This document shows positions 55,048 to 64,000 of a DNA stretch of 64,000 bases, piece by piece (the stretch's first letter is position 1; every line of letters starts with the position of its first letter). Both the position numbers and the translations under genes were made by a program. Under the pieces are notes generated by a model that was not told where the DNA came from, made no database searches, and saw only the letters and a list, made by a program, of their open reading frames with translations. This stretch comes from Bacillus paralicheniformis (lineage in GTDB: Bacteria > Bacillota > Bacilli > Bacillales > Bacillaceae), in NCBI RefSeq assembly GCF_001042485.2, contig NZ_LBMN02000035.1:62001-126000 (forward strand), given 5' to 3'.

Positions 55048-55812
55048 ATGCAATCCTTGAACTATGAAGATCAGATGCTTTGGTCGCGGTGGAAAGAATG
55101 GAAAGATCCTCAGGCAGGCGATGATTTAATCCGCCGCTATATGCCGCTTGTGACATATCATGTCGGCCGGATAGCCGTCGGCTTGCCCAAGTCCGTTCAT
55201 AAAGACGATTTGGTCAGCCTTGGCATGCTGGGTTTGTATGACGCCCTTGAAAAATTTGATCCGGGAAGGGATTTGAAGTTTGATACATACGCTTCCTTCA
55301 GAATCAGAGGCGCTATTATCGATGGCCTTCGCAAAGAAGACTGGCTTCCGAGAACATCCCGTGAAAAAACGAAGAAAGTGGAAGCTGCGATCGAAAAGCT
55401 CGAACAGCGCTACTTAAGAAATGTTTCGCCGAGCGAAATCGCCGCTGAGCTGGGAATGAGCGAGCAAGACGTCGTGACCACAATCAATGAAGGTTTCTTT
55501 GCGAATCTCCTTTCAATTGATGAGAAGCTTCACGACCATGAAGACGGGGAGAACGTCCAGGTGATGATCAGGGACGACAAAACGAGCACGCCGGAAGAAA
55601 AAATGCTCAAAGACGAACTGATCTCCCAGCTTGCGGAAAAAATAAACGAGCTTTCAGAAAAAGAACAGCTCGTGATCAGCTTATTCTATAAAGAAGAGCT
55701 GACCCTGACGGAAATCGGACAGGTTTTGAATTTGTCGACTTCCCGCATTTCACAGATTCACTCCAAAGCGCTTTTGAAACTGAAGCATCTGCTGGATAAA
55801 GTGGTACAATAA
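55048..55812 (+). CDS. sigD: RNA polymerase sigma-D factor
   Basis: Sigma-D directs transcription of flagellin, motor, chemotaxis receptor and autolysin genes after the basal body is complete; FlgM holds it until then. The 254-residue protein has region 2 (RYMPLVTYHVGRIAVGLPKS, LVSLGMLGLYDALEKFD and FDTYASFRIRGAIIDGLRKEDW). Region 3 is KVEAAIEKLEQRYLRN, and region 4 has LTLTEIGQVLNLSTSRISQIHSKAL, a clear helix-turn-helix. The ATG at 55048 follows AGGGGGAT; an upstream in-frame ATG at 55027 has no ribosome binding site. A strong terminator follows. Confidence 0.98.
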   Translation: MQSLNYEDQMLWSRWKEWKDPQAGDDLIRRYMPLVTYHVGRIAVGLPKSVHKDDLVSLGMLGLYDALEKFDPGRDLKFDTYASFRIRGAIIDGLRKEDWLPRTSREKTKKVEAAIEKLEQRYLRNVSPSEIAAELGMSEQDVVTTINEGFFANLLSIDEKLHDHEDGENVQVMIRDDKTSTPEEKMLKDELISQLAEKINELSEKEQLVISLFYKEELTLTEIGQVLNLSTSRISQIHSKALLKLKHLLDKVVQ

Positions 55813-55819
55813 CATGTAA

Positions 55820-55849
55820 GCTGCCGGCATGGAACCGGCAGCATTTTTT
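55820..55849 (+). terminator. Intrinsic terminator between sigD and swrB
   Basis: GCTGCCGG (55820-55827) pairs perfectly with CCGGCAGC (55835-55842), loop CATGGAA, followed by ATTTTTT. By structure this is as strong as other terminators in the window, although the operon is usually drawn through swrB. Confidence 0.85.
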
Positions 55850-55907
55850 AAGCGTCCGACAGGGAAGTCTTTTTTTGATTAAATTTCATGGTTAGCGAGT
55901 GAAAAAT

Positions 55908-56417
55908 ATGTCAACAATATTATGGCTTGTGAGCTTTACGCTCCACGGTATATTGATTTATTTCGTCATCATTCTGAATGCGAGGCTCAGCGCTTTTAAG
56001 GCGGCGGAGAAAGAGCAAAAACAGCTTTTGGAAGAAACCGAGAATACATTGACCGCTTTTTTGATGGAGCTAAAAGACGAAAATGAAAAACTCGTTCGCG
56101 AGATTCGGGCGAATGCCGAAGAAGAGCCGCAAAGAGTGCAAACACAGCCTGACATTCCTGCTCAAACCCCCGCCCTTTCGGAAGCGGACGAATCGCGCGA
56201 TCTGCCGCTTCACATCGAAGCGATGATCAATGAGGTGGAGCAGGAAGAGGATGAGCTCAATCAAAAAGAGCAGGAATCCGTATCATATGAAGAAGAAGCT
56301 CTCGCATTATATGAAAAGGGGCTCTCTCCGGAGGAAATCGCAAGACAGCTGAAAAGCGGGAAAACAGAAATCGAGCTTTTCTTAAAATTTCGCGGAAAGC
56401 TGAAAAACGATTCTTGA
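55908..56417 (+). CDS. swrB: Swarming motility protein SwrB (YlxL)
   Basis: SwrB activates the flagellar export apparatus during assembly and is needed for swarming in B. subtilis. The 169-residue protein has an N-terminal membrane helix (ILWLVSFTLHGILIYFVIIL, about 4-23) and a coiled coil (about 30-65). An acidic, Pro/Gln-rich linker leads to a C-terminal small domain YEEEALALYEKGLSPEEIARQLKSGKTEIELFL that resembles a helix-turn-helix of the DUF6115 type. ATG 55908 is chosen over GTG 55899; ribosome binding is weak (GAGTG). A terminator stands between it and sigD. Confidence 0.93.
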   Translation: MSTILWLVSFTLHGILIYFVIILNARLSAFKAAEKEQKQLLEETENTLTAFLMELKDENEKLVREIRANAEEEPQRVQTQPDIPAQTPALSEADESRDLPLHIEAMINEVEQEEDELNQKEQESVSYEEEALALYEKGLSPEEIARQLKSGKTEIELFLKFRGKLKNDS

Positions 56418-56442
56418 TTGTCGAGAAAGCTTATGTTATATT
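56414..56442 (+). promoter_or_regulatory. sigma-A promoter of rpsB-tsf
   Basis: TTGATT at 56414-56419, a 17-base spacer, and TATATT at 56437-56442 with an extended TG at 56434-56435. The -35 overlaps the swrB stop. Transcription would start near 56449. Confidence 0.75.
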
Positions 56443-56464
56443 ATTTCTTGGTGTTAATTACACA

Positions 56465-56534
56465 CGCTTAACGATTTATGCAAGCGGTGCTGTGCGGTTC
56501 TCGCGTGCAGTCCTGCATAAAAATGACCTAAGCG
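56465..56534 (+). promoter_or_regulatory. rpsB mRNA leader structure (candidate S2 control element)
   Basis: Nested pairings are visible. Outer stem: CGCTTA (56465-56470) with TAAGCG (56529-56534). Middle stem: TTTATGCA (56475-56482) with TGCATAAA (56514-56521). An inner CTG/CAG and GCG/CGC helix completes it. The outer 3' arm abuts a GGAGG at 56534-56538; a second AGGAGG lies at 56556-56561 before rpsB. An autoregulatory leader for S2 is inferred from position. Confidence 0.6.
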
Positions 56535-56567
56535 GAGGAAAAAAACCATTATATTAGGAGGAAATAA

Positions 56568-57311
<744 letters not shown>

Positions 57312-57320
57312 CCTGGTCAA

Positions 57321-57360
57321 AAGGTGATAAGGGGGTCTGCCTTTTATCACCTTTTTTTTC
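57321..57360 (+). terminator. Terminator/attenuator between rpsB and tsf
   Basis: AAAGGTGATAA (57321-57331) pairs perfectly with TTATCACCTTT (57345-57355), followed by T's to 57360. I see no promoter before tsf, so this hairpin probably lowers rather than abolishes tsf expression. Confidence 0.85.
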
Positions 57361-57411
57361 ACCAGATCAACACTTACATATTTTGTTTGATATATAAGGA
57401 GGAAATCAAAA

Positions 57412-58293
57412 ATGGCAATTACTGCACAAATGGTAAAAGAGCTTCGTGAAAAAACTGGCGCAGGCATGATGGACTGCAAGAAAGCGTTAACTGAAACTGA
57501 CGGCAACATGGATAAAGCGATCGATCTTCTAAGAGAAAAAGGAATCGCAAAGGCTGCCAAAAAAGCTGACCGCATCGCGGCTGAAGGTTTGACTTTGATC
57601 AAAACCGACGGCAACACAGGCGTTATTCTTGAAGTGAACTCCGAAACGGACTTCGTTGCGAAAAACGAAGGCTTCAAAGAGCTTTTGAACGACCTTGCTG
57701 ACCACATTCTTGCTGAAAAGCCTGAAAGCGTTGAAGCTGCTATGGCTCAAAAAATGGCTAACGGTTCAACTGTAGAAGAATACATCACAAGCGCGGTTGC
57801 TAAAATCGGAGAAAAAATCACGCTTCGCCGCTTCACTGTCCTGACAAAAGGCGATGACGCTGCATTCGGCGCATACCTGCACATGGGCGGAAAAATCGGC
57901 GTATTGACTGTCCTTAACGGCACAACTGACGAAGAAACAGCAAGAGACATCGCGATGCACGTTGCAGCTGTAAACCCTCGCTTCATTTCCCGTGACCAAG
58001 TGTCAGAAGAAGAAGCGAACCGCGAGCGCGAAATCTTGACTCAGCAGGCGCTTCAAGAAGGAAAGCCTGAAAACATCGTCGCAAAAATGGTTGAAGGCCG
58101 CCTGAACAAATACTTCGAAGAAATCTGCCTGCTTGATCAAGCATTCGTTAAAAACCCGGATGAAAAAGTGAAACAGGTCGTTGCTGCGAAAAATGCAACA
58201 GTTGAAACATTCGTCCGCTACGAAGTTGGAGAAGGTATCGAAAAACGCCAAGAAAACTTTGCTGAAGAAGTTATGAACCAAGTGAAAAAATAA
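57412..58293 (+). CDS. tsf: Elongation factor Ts
   Basis: EF-Ts exchanges GDP for GTP on EF-Tu. The 293-residue protein has an N-terminal UBA-like domain ([20 protein letters not shown]). The core has the EF-Tu-contacting motif [11 protein letters not shown], and the family sequence [15 protein letters not shown] follows. Length is that of B. subtilis Tsf. AAGGAGG precedes the ATG. It follows rpsB as in nearly all bacteria. Confidence 0.98.
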   Translation: MAITAQMVKELREKTGAGMMDCKKALTETDGNMDKAIDLLREKGIAKAAKKADRIAAEGLTLIKTDGNTGVILEVNSETDFVAKNEGFKELLNDLADHILAEKPESVEAAMAQKMANGSTVEEYITSAVAKIGEKITLRRFTVLTKGDDAAFGAYLHMGGKIGVLTVLNGTTDEETARDIAMHVAAVNPRFISRDQVSEEEANREREILTQQALQEGKPENIVAKMVEGRLNKYFEEICLLDQAFVKNPDEKVKQVVAAKNATVETFVRYEVGEGIEKRQENFAEEVMNQVKK

Positions 58294-58341
58294 GATTGAA
58301 AAGCCGCTTGCCTTAAAACACATGGCAGGATCTTTTCAAAG

Positions 58342-58374
58342 AAAATAGGGGACACAATTTGTGTCCCTATTTTT
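58342..58374 (+). terminator. Intrinsic terminator after tsf
   Basis: AAAATAGGGGACAC (58342-58355) pairs with GTGTCCCTATTTT (58361-58373) with one bulged G, loop AATTT. The core GGGACAC..GTGTCCC is a conspicuous palindrome. T's continue to 58374. Confidence 0.88.
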
Positions 58375-58381
58375 AAAACAG

Positions 58382-58410
58382 TTTACAAACCTTTTTTTCT
58401 CTTGCATAAT
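58382..58410 (+). promoter_or_regulatory. sigma-A promoter of pyrH-frr
   Basis: TTTACA at 58382-58387, a 17-base spacer, and CATAAT at 58405-58410, lying between the tsf terminator and pyrH. Confidence 0.7.
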
Positions 58411-58442
58411 AAATAACGGCAAGCATGCACTTGGAGGTTAAT

Positions 58443-59165
58443 ATGGAAAAACCAAAGTATAATCGTATCGTATTAAAGCTTAGCGGAGAAGCCCTTGCGG
58501 GTGAACAGGGAAACGGCATCAACCCGACCGTGATCCAGTCCATCGCCAAACAGGTGAAAGAAATCGCCGAGCTTGATGTTGAAGTGGCGGTCGTCGTCGG
58601 CGGCGGCAACCTGTGGCGCGGAAAAACGGGCAGCGATCTCGGAATGGACCGCGCAACAGCGGACTACATGGGAATGCTTGCAACGGTCATGAATTCCCTT
58701 GCGCTGCAAGACAGCCTTGAAACGCTCGGCATTCAATCAAGAGTTCAGACATCCATCGAAATGCGGCAGGTCGCTGAGCCATACATAAGAAGAAAAGCGA
58801 TTCGCCATCTTGAAAAGAAGCGCGTCGTCATCTTCGCTGCCGGTACAGGCAATCCATACTTCTCAACGGATACGACAGCAGCGCTCAGAGCGGCTGAAAT
58901 CGAAGCCGACGTCATCTTAATGGCTAAAAATAATGTCGACGGTGTATACAATGCCGATCCTCGAACTGACGAAACAGCCGTAAAATATGAAAAATTGTCT
59001 TATCTCGATGTGTTAAAAGACGGTTTGGCCGTCATGGATTCAACCGCCTCTTCACTTTGCATGGATAACGACATCCCGCTGATCGTCTTTTCTATTATGG
59101 AAGAAGGAAATATTAAAAAAGCCGTTTTAGGCGAACAAATCGGTACAATCGTAAGGGGGAAATAA
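58443..59165 (+). CDS. pyrH: UMP kinase PyrH
   Basis: PyrH phosphorylates UMP to UDP and is allosterically controlled by GTP and UTP. The 240-residue amino-acid-kinase-fold protein has [54 protein letters not shown] and [33 protein letters not shown] is the UMP/ATP site. The ATG at 58443 follows TTGGAGG. frr begins one base after its stop, so both are translated together. Confidence 0.98.
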   Translation: MEKPKYNRIVLKLSGEALAGEQGNGINPTVIQSIAKQVKEIAELDVEVAVVVGGGNLWRGKTGSDLGMDRATADYMGMLATVMNSLALQDSLETLGIQSRVQTSIEMRQVAEPYIRRKAIRHLEKKRVVIFAAGTGNPYFSTDTTAALRAAEIEADVILMAKNNVDGVYNADPRTDETAVKYEKLSYLDVLKDGLAVMDSTASSLCMDNDIPLIVFSIMEEGNIKKAVLGEQIGTIVRGK

Positions 59166-59166
59166 C

Positions 59167-59724
59167 GTGTCAACTCAAGTGATGAATGAAACAAAAGAAC
59201 GGATGGAAAAAGCGATAGGCGCTTATCAGCGCGAATTGGCGACTGTACGTGCAGGACGTGCAAATCCGTCTTTGCTGGACAAAGTGACAGTTGAATACTA
59301 CGGAGCGCAGACGCCTTTAAACCAGATCGCGTCCATTACGGTTCCGGAAGCGCGCATGCTTCTCATCACACCGTATGACAAAACAGCGCTCGGCGATATT
59401 GAAAAAGCGATTCAAAAAGCCGACCTCGGCATAACTCCATCAAACGACGGCAACATCATCCGGATCACGATCCCTCCTCTAACTGAGGAGCGCAGAAAAG
59501 AGCTTGCCAAGCTCGTGAAAAAATATTCGGAAGATGCTAAAGTCGCGGTTCGCAACATCCGCCGCGATGCCAATGACGATCTGAAAAAACTAGAGAAAAA
59601 TGGTGAAATGACTGAGGATGAATTGCGCTCTTCAACGGAAGACGTACAAAAGCTGACAGATGAATATGTGTCAAAAATTGATGAGATCACAAAAGATAAA
59701 GAGAAAGAAATCATGGAAGTTTAA
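59167..59724 (+). CDS. frr: Ribosome recycling factor
   Basis: RRF splits post-termination ribosomes with EF-G. The 185-residue protein has the conserved [20 protein letters not shown] near residue 30. The second domain has the long helical hairpin [20 protein letters not shown]. The start is GTG at 59167 after AAGGGGG, giving the exact family length. A terminator follows, separating it from uppS. Confidence 0.98.
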   Translation: MSTQVMNETKERMEKAIGAYQRELATVRAGRANPSLLDKVTVEYYGAQTPLNQIASITVPEARMLLITPYDKTALGDIEKAIQKADLGITPSNDGNIIRITIPPLTEERRKELAKLVKKYSEDAKVAVRNIRRDANDDLKKLEKNGEMTEDELRSSTEDVQKLTDEYVSKIDEITKDKEKEIMEV

Positions 59725-59756
59725 TGAAAAACTCTGTACAATAGATAATAGTGAAA

Positions 59757-59787
59757 AGACCCTCTCATGTTTACAGGGGGTTTTTTT
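59757..59787 (+). terminator. Intrinsic terminator after frr
   Basis: AGACCCTCT (59757-59765) pairs with AGGGGGTTT (59775-59783), including two G-U pairs, followed by T's to 59787. Confidence 0.8.
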
Positions 59788-59853
59788 GTTAATACTGTTG
59801 TTATCAAGAACGATATAACAGGAAAGCAACCTTTTGGGTGATGGAGGACTCTC

Positions 59854-60636
59854 ATGCTCAATATACTCAAAAATTGGAAGAATCAGCATTCAGCTGCTTC
59901 CAACATGGAATGTTACACAAAAGAAAATATTTTAAAAGGAGAAATTCCTGAACATATCGCCATTATTATGGACGGAAACGGCCGTTGGGCAAAGAAACGG
60001 GCGATGCCCCGCATCGCGGGTCATCACGAAGGCATGAAGGTAGTCAGACAGACGACAAAGCTTGCCAATGAGCTCGGTGTCAAAGCGTTGACGCTGTATG
60101 CCTTTTCGACGGAAAATTGGAAGCGTCCTAAGTTTGAGGTTGACTTTCTGATGAAGCTGCCTGAAGAGTTCCTGGGAACGTATCTCCCGGAGCTGGTCGA
60201 AGAAAATGTCCGGGTCCGCTTGACAGGCGATAGGGAAGGACTGCCGCCCCACACGATCCGCGCGGTTGAAAAAGCCATCCGTGATACGGAGAACAATGAC
60301 GGACTTATTCTTAATTTTGCATTGAATTACGGGGGACGTGCAGAAATCGTCAGAGCCGCAAAGAGAATTGCCGAAGAAGCGAAAAAAGGCACATTGAATA
60401 CCGAGGAAATCGACGAAAAGCTATTTTCCGATTATTTAATGACAGAAGCTTTGCAGGACCCTGATTTGCTGATTCGCACAAGCGGCGAGATCAGGCTGAG
60501 CAACTTCATGCTTTGGCAGCTTGCCTACAGCGAATTTTTATTTACCGATGTATTGTGGCCTGATTTTAAAGACGTTCACTTGCTTCAGGCTATCGGAGAA
60601 TATCAGCGTCGCGGGAGAAGGTTTGGCGGAATTTAG
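59854..60636 (+). CDS. uppS: Undecaprenyl diphosphate synthase UppS
   Basis: UppS condenses farnesyl diphosphate with eight isopentenyl diphosphates to the C55 lipid carrier of peptidoglycan and teichoic acid synthesis. The 260-residue cis-prenyltransferase has IAIIMDGNGRWAKKR (Asp40), LYAFSTENWKRP, NFALNYGGRAEIV and LLIRTSGEIRLSNFMLWQ. The ATG at 59854 follows TGGAGGA. A TATAAC at 59814-59819 may be a -10 element, but I find no fitting -35. cdsA begins 12 bases after it. Confidence 0.98.
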   Translation: MLNILKNWKNQHSAASNMECYTKENILKGEIPEHIAIIMDGNGRWAKKRAMPRIAGHHEGMKVVRQTTKLANELGVKALTLYAFSTENWKRPKFEVDFLMKLPEEFLGTYLPELVEENVRVRLTGDREGLPPHTIRAVEKAIRDTENNDGLILNFALNYGGRAEIVRAAKRIAEEAKKGTLNTEEIDEKLFSDYLMTEALQDPDLLIRTSGEIRLSNFMLWQLAYSEFLFTDVLWPDFKDVHLLQAIGEYQRRGRRFGGI

Positions 60637-60648
60637 AGGATGGTGCAG

Positions 60649-61452
60649 ATGAAACAGAGAATATTGACGGGTGTGATCGCGGCAGCGGTTTTTCTGCCGC
60701 TCGTGATTTTCGGCAAGCTGCCGTTCACCCTGCTAGTTTATGCAATAGGTATACTCGCTCTATTTGAACTTTTAAGAATGAAAGGCCTGAAGCTTATCAG
60801 CGCTCCGGGTATCATCAGCCTGCTGCTTTTGGCGGTTTTGCTGTATCCAAGCCAATATGCGGAAGACGCGGGGCTGGGCATAACCAAAGGGGAGGTCGTC
60901 TTTTTGGCCGTCCTTTTGCTTTTGGCATACACGGTGCTCAGCAAAAACTCGTTTACTTTTGACGAAGCGGCATTCGTGGCGCTGGCAGCAGTTTATATCG
61001 GATTCGGGTTTTATTACTTTATTGAAATCAGAAACATCGGACTCAGCTATGTCTTTTTTGCAATCGGCGTCGTCTGGTCAACGGATTCCGGCGCTTATTT
61101 TATCGGAAAGGCGTTTGGAAAGCGGAAGCTCTGGCCTGAAATCAGCCCTAACAAAACGGTTGAAGGCTTTTGGGGCGGAATTTTGACAGCGGTCGTTTTT
61201 TCCGCGATTTATCAGGCTGCCACAGGTTTTCCGCACGCTTATCTGTTTGTGCTGATCATTACCGTGCTTTTATCAATCGTCGGTCAGATCGGCGATTTGG
61301 CCGAGTCTGCGTTCAAAAGGCACTACAAAGTGAAAGACTCGGGCCGGATCCTTCCGGGACACGGCGGAATGCTGGACCGCTTTGACAGCTTTTTATTTGT
61401 CATGCCGGTTCTATACTTCCTGCTTGTTCTTTTTCAGCCGTTCGGGCTATGA
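60649..61452 (+). CDS. cdsA: Phosphatidate cytidylyltransferase CdsA
   Basis: CdsA makes CDP-diacylglycerol from phosphatidate and CTP at the membrane, the branch point of phospholipid synthesis. The 267-residue protein has about eight membrane helices. The C-terminal signature includes STDSGAYFIGKAFGKRKLWP, SPNKTVEGFWGG, and the CDS motif KRHYKVKDSGRILPGHGGML. The ATG at 60649 follows GAGGA; an ATG at 60640 overlaps that site. It is between uppS and dxr. Confidence 0.97.
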   Translation: MKQRILTGVIAAAVFLPLVIFGKLPFTLLVYAIGILALFELLRMKGLKLISAPGIISLLLLAVLLYPSQYAEDAGLGITKGEVVFLAVLLLLAYTVLSKNSFTFDEAAFVALAAVYIGFGFYYFIEIRNIGLSYVFFAIGVVWSTDSGAYFIGKAFGKRKLWPEISPNKTVEGFWGGILTAVVFSAIYQAATGFPHAYLFVLIITVLLSIVGQIGDLAESAFKRHYKVKDSGRILPGHGGMLDRFDSFLFVMPVLYFLLVLFQPFGL

Positions 61453-61498
61453 TAGAAAAGGGTACTGATAGCTAGAAAGAAACAGAGGTGCGGCAATT

Positions 61499-62650
61499 TT
61501 GAAGAACATATGTCTATTGGGGGCGACAGGCTCCATAGGAGAACAGACGCTTGATGTGATCAAAGCGCATGACGATAAGTTTCAGCTGACCGCCATGTCT
61601 TTCGGAAAAAACGCCGAAAAAGCGGCAGAAATCATTGAAACATTTAAACCGAAGTATGTATCTGTAGGGGATGAGCATACATATGAAGCATTAAAACAGC
61701 ATTCTTTTTCTTACACCTTTAAAACAGGGATCGGGGAGGAATCTTTAATCGAAGCGGCCGTTAGTCCGGAAGCGGATGTCATTGTCAATGCTCTCGTCGG
61801 CAGCGTCGGTCTTCTGCCGACTTTAAAGGCGATGGAGCATAAAAAAACAGTCGCGCTTGCAAATAAGGAAACTCTCGTGACAGCCGGTCATATAGTGAAA
61901 GAACACGCCCAAACATACGATGTCCCGCTCTTGCCAGTCGACAGCGAGCATTCTGCGATTTTTCAGGCGCTCCAGGGGGAAAATCCGAAGCATATTAAAC
62001 GGCTGATCGTCACGGCTTCAGGCGGCAGCTTCAGGGACAGAACAAGGCAGGAACTTGAAGGCGTCACAGTGGAAGAAGCCCTCAATCATCCAAATTGGTC
62101 GATGGGTGCAAAAATCACGATCGATTCGGCTACAATGATGAATAAAGGGCTCGAGGTCATTGAAGCGCACTGGCTGTTTGATCTGCCTTATGACCGGATC
62201 GATGTCCTCCTTCACAAAGAAAGCATCATTCATTCAATGGTGGAATTCCACGACCGAAGCGTCATCGCCCAGCTTGGCACACCTGATATGAGAGTGCCGA
62301 TTCAATATGCGCTCAGCTATCCGGAACGCCTGCCGTTTGATGAAGCCAAATCACTCGAACTCTGGCAAGTCGGACAGCTGAATTTTGCCCAAGCTGATTT
62401 TGAAAGGTTCCGCTGCTTACAATTCGCTTATGAATCAGGTAAAATAGGCGGTACAATGCCGACTGTTTTAAACGCGGCCAACGAGGAAGCCGTTGCGGCA
62501 TTTCTTTCGGGCAGGATTTCCTTTCTCGGGATTGAAGACATTATTGAAAAAGCTTTGGAACGCCATCAGGTGATCGCAAAGCCGAGCCTTCAAGAGATCC
62601 GTGAAGTGGACAAAGACGCCAGAAAGTTTGTCCAAACATTACTCACATAA
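61499..62650 (+). CDS. dxr: 1-deoxy-D-xylulose 5-phosphate reductoisomerase Dxr
   Basis: Dxr converts DXP to methylerythritol phosphate with NADPH, the committed step of the non-mevalonate isoprenoid pathway. The 383-residue protein begins [19 protein letters not shown] (NADPH binding). It has [24 protein letters not shown] (metal ligands Asp and Glu) and [31 protein letters not shown]-type sequence follows. The start is TTG at 61499 after AGAGGTG, giving the family length. Products feed UppS encoded two genes upstream. rasP follows after six bases. Confidence 0.97.
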   Translation: MKNICLLGATGSIGEQTLDVIKAHDDKFQLTAMSFGKNAEKAAEIIETFKPKYVSVGDEHTYEALKQHSFSYTFKTGIGEESLIEAAVSPEADVIVNALVGSVGLLPTLKAMEHKKTVALANKETLVTAGHIVKEHAQTYDVPLLPVDSEHSAIFQALQGENPKHIKRLIVTASGGSFRDRTRQELEGVTVEEALNHPNWSMGAKITIDSATMMNKGLEVIEAHWLFDLPYDRIDVLLHKESIIHSMVEFHDRSVIAQLGTPDMRVPIQYALSYPERLPFDEAKSLELWQVGQLNFAQADFERFRCLQFAYESGKIGGTMPTVLNAANEEAVAAFLSGRISFLGIEDIIEKALERHQVIAKPSLQEIREVDKDARKFVQTLLT

Positions 62651-62656
62651 GGTGGT

Positions 62657-63922
62657 ATGTTCGTGAATACTGTGATCGCGTTTATTCTTATTTTTGGAAC
62701 GCTCGTATTTTTCCATGAGCTTGGTCATCTCATCCTTGCTCAAAGAGCCGGAATACTGTGCCGGGAGTTTGCAATCGGCTTCGGTCCGAAAATCTTTTCG
62801 TTTAAGAAAAATGAGACCGTTTATACGATCAGGCTTCTTCCGATCGGCGGCTTTGTTAGAATGGCCGGCGAAGATCCTGAGATGATTGAAGTGAAGCCCG
62901 GTTATACGGTCGGGCTGTTGTTCGACAGCGAAAACAAAGTCGAAAAGATCATTATCAACCAAAAAGAAAAGTATCCTGACGCATTGGTCATCGAAGTGGA
63001 GCAGGCTGACCTGGAGCATCAGATGAGGATTACGGGCTATGAGCACGGCAATGAAGATCATCTCTCATCCTTTTCTGTCAGTGAAACGTCCTTTTTCATC
63101 GTAGACGGGGAAGAAGTCCAGATCGCTCCTTACAACCGCCAATTCCATTCAAAAACGGTTTGGCAGCGTATAAAGGCGATTGCGGCCGGCCCGATCATGA
63201 ACTTTATTTTGGCTTATGTCATTCTCGTAATGCTCGGCCTGATGCAGGGAGTGCCGTCTGACGAGCCGGTGCTCGGCAAGTTGATAGACAACGGACGGGC
63301 GGCGGAAGCGGGACTCCAGGAAGGAGACCGCATTCAAACGATCAACGGGGAGAACATGAGATCGTGGACGGATATTGTCAACACGGTCAGGGAACACCCT
63401 GAAAAAGAACTGAAAATCGTTGTGATGCGCGACAACGTCAAGGTGACGAAATACGTAACACCTGAAGCAGTCAAGGCAGGGGACGAAACCGTCGGCAGAT
63501 TCGGCGCTTACAACCCGGTGAAAACAGGAATCCTGACATCAATTTCCTACGGTGCGACCGAAACGGCGACAGTAGCGCAGAGCATCGTGACCAATCTCGG
63601 AAAGCTCGTCACGGGACAATTCTCAATCGACATGCTGGCCGGTCCTGTCGGCATTTATGACATGACAGACCAAGTGGCCAAGACAGGCGTTATCAATCTG
63701 CTGAAGCTGGCCGCATTTTTAAGCATTAACCTCGGGATCGTCAACCTTCTGCCAATCCCTGCGCTGGACGGCGGCAGACTGTTGTTCCTGTTTATTGAAG
63801 CGATCCGCGGAAAGCCGATCAACCGAGAAAAAGAAGCGTTTGTCGTCTTTGTCGGCGTCGCATTTTTGATGCTCTTAATGCTTGTCGTCACATGGAACGA
63901 TATCCAGCGCTTATTTCTGTAA
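62657..63922 (+). CDS. rasP: Site-2 protease RasP (RseP/YluC)
   Basis: RasP cleaves membrane-spanning anti-sigma factors (such as RsiW) and FtsL and clears signal-peptide remnants. The 421-residue protein has the zinc motif HELGH (His20-Glu21-His24) in the first membrane helix. An extracytoplasmic PDZ domain follows (about 190-275, EAGLQEGDRIQTINGE). The second metal motif NLLPIPALDGGRL lies in a later helix; four membrane segments are visible. ATG 62657 is only one base after GGTGG; GTG 62663 would be spaced better, so the N-terminus could be two residues shorter. Confidence 0.97.
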   Translation: MFVNTVIAFILIFGTLVFFHELGHLILAQRAGILCREFAIGFGPKIFSFKKNETVYTIRLLPIGGFVRMAGEDPEMIEVKPGYTVGLLFDSENKVEKIIINQKEKYPDALVIEVEQADLEHQMRITGYEHGNEDHLSSFSVSETSFFIVDGEEVQIAPYNRQFHSKTVWQRIKAIAAGPIMNFILAYVILVMLGLMQGVPSDEPVLGKLIDNGRAAEAGLQEGDRIQTINGENMRSWTDIVNTVREHPEKELKIVVMRDNVKVTKYVTPEAVKAGDETVGRFGAYNPVKTGILTSISYGATETATVAQSIVTNLGKLVTGQFSIDMLAGPVGIYDMTDQVAKTGVINLLKLAAFLSINLGIVNLLPIPALDGGRLLFLFIEAIRGKPINREKEAFVVFVGVAFLMLLMLVVTWNDIQRLFL

Positions 63923-63949
63923 AACCAATTGCCTTTTTTAAGTGCAGCC

Positions 63950-63974
63950 AAGCCCTTTTAAAAGGCTCTTTTTT
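63950..63974 (+). terminator. Candidate terminator after rasP
   Basis: AGCC...TTTT (63951-63959) pairs with AAAAGGCT (63960-63967), with one unpaired C, followed by CTTTTTT. The stem has almost no loop if fully paired, so the true form is shorter. Confidence 0.5.
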
Positions 63975-64000
63975 AGGGACGCCGTTCCCGACTCAAAAAG

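Noticed and set aside
59814-59819. TATAAC as -10 of a uppS promoter
   Set aside because: No -35 hexamer at 16-18 bases; the nearest TTGTTA elements are 10 or 22 bases away.

Overview
This window is core chromosome of a Gram-positive, endospore-former-type Bacillus. The gene order recG-fapR-plsX-fabD-fabG-acpP-rnc-smc-ftsY through the whole fla/che operon to rpsB-tsf-pyrH-frr-uppS-cdsA-dxr-rasP is the one known from Bacillus subtilis. Protein lengths match that species closely, but residues differ at many positions. From recalled sequences I infer a member of the B. subtilis group, most likely the B. licheniformis / B. paralicheniformis / B. sonorensis branch; this was not checked against a database. 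All 70 genes I can support lie on the + strand. I see no insertion sequence, prophage, CRISPR array, tRNA or rRNA.

Layout. Bases 1-4679 hold the end of recG and the fatty-acid/phospholipid regulon (fapR, plsX, fabD, fabG, acpP), with a FapR operator on the fapR promoter. Bases 4802-12049 hold rnc, smc, ftsY, ylxM and ffh (RNA processing, chromosome condensation, the SRP pathway). Bases 12157-16752 hold ribosome genes: rpsP, khpA, ylqD, rimM, trmD, rplS, rbgA and rnhB. Next come ylqG-ylqH, an orphan pair resembling the flagellar FliK/FlhB export switch, then sucCD, dprA, topA, trmFO and the xerC-hslV-hslU-codY group. Bases 29817-56417 are the fla/che operon: 32 genes from flgB to swrB that encode the basal body, hook, export apparatus, C-ring switch, chemotaxis proteins and sigma-D. 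Many neighbours there overlap by 1-20 bases, and several ribosome binding sites lie inside the preceding gene. Bases 56571-63922 hold rpsB-tsf, pyrH-frr, and uppS-cdsA-dxr-rasP (translation, UMP kinase, isoprenoid/phospholipid synthesis, regulated intramembrane proteolysis).

How it works together. FapR ties lipid synthesis to malonyl-CoA. Ffh, FtsY and the flagellar relative FlhF are all three SRP-type GTPases. CodY sits directly upstream of the fla/che operon and, by established knowledge from B. subtilis, links nutrient state to motility. The operon ends with sigD, whose product transcribes late flagellar genes.

The most interesting signals are small and regulatory rather than a new large system. 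They are: the YlqG/YlqH pair, where YlqH looks like a free-standing FlhB C-terminal domain starting at the self-cleavage site; a hairpin that covers one of two Shine-Dalgarno sequences of swrD; a 10-bp hairpin in the fla/che leader; a strong terminator between sigD and swrB; an upstream ORF overlapping the start of rnc; and structured leaders of rpsB and rplS. Starts were set by Shine-Dalgarno position and by recalled family N-termini. Six genes probably use GTG or TTG.
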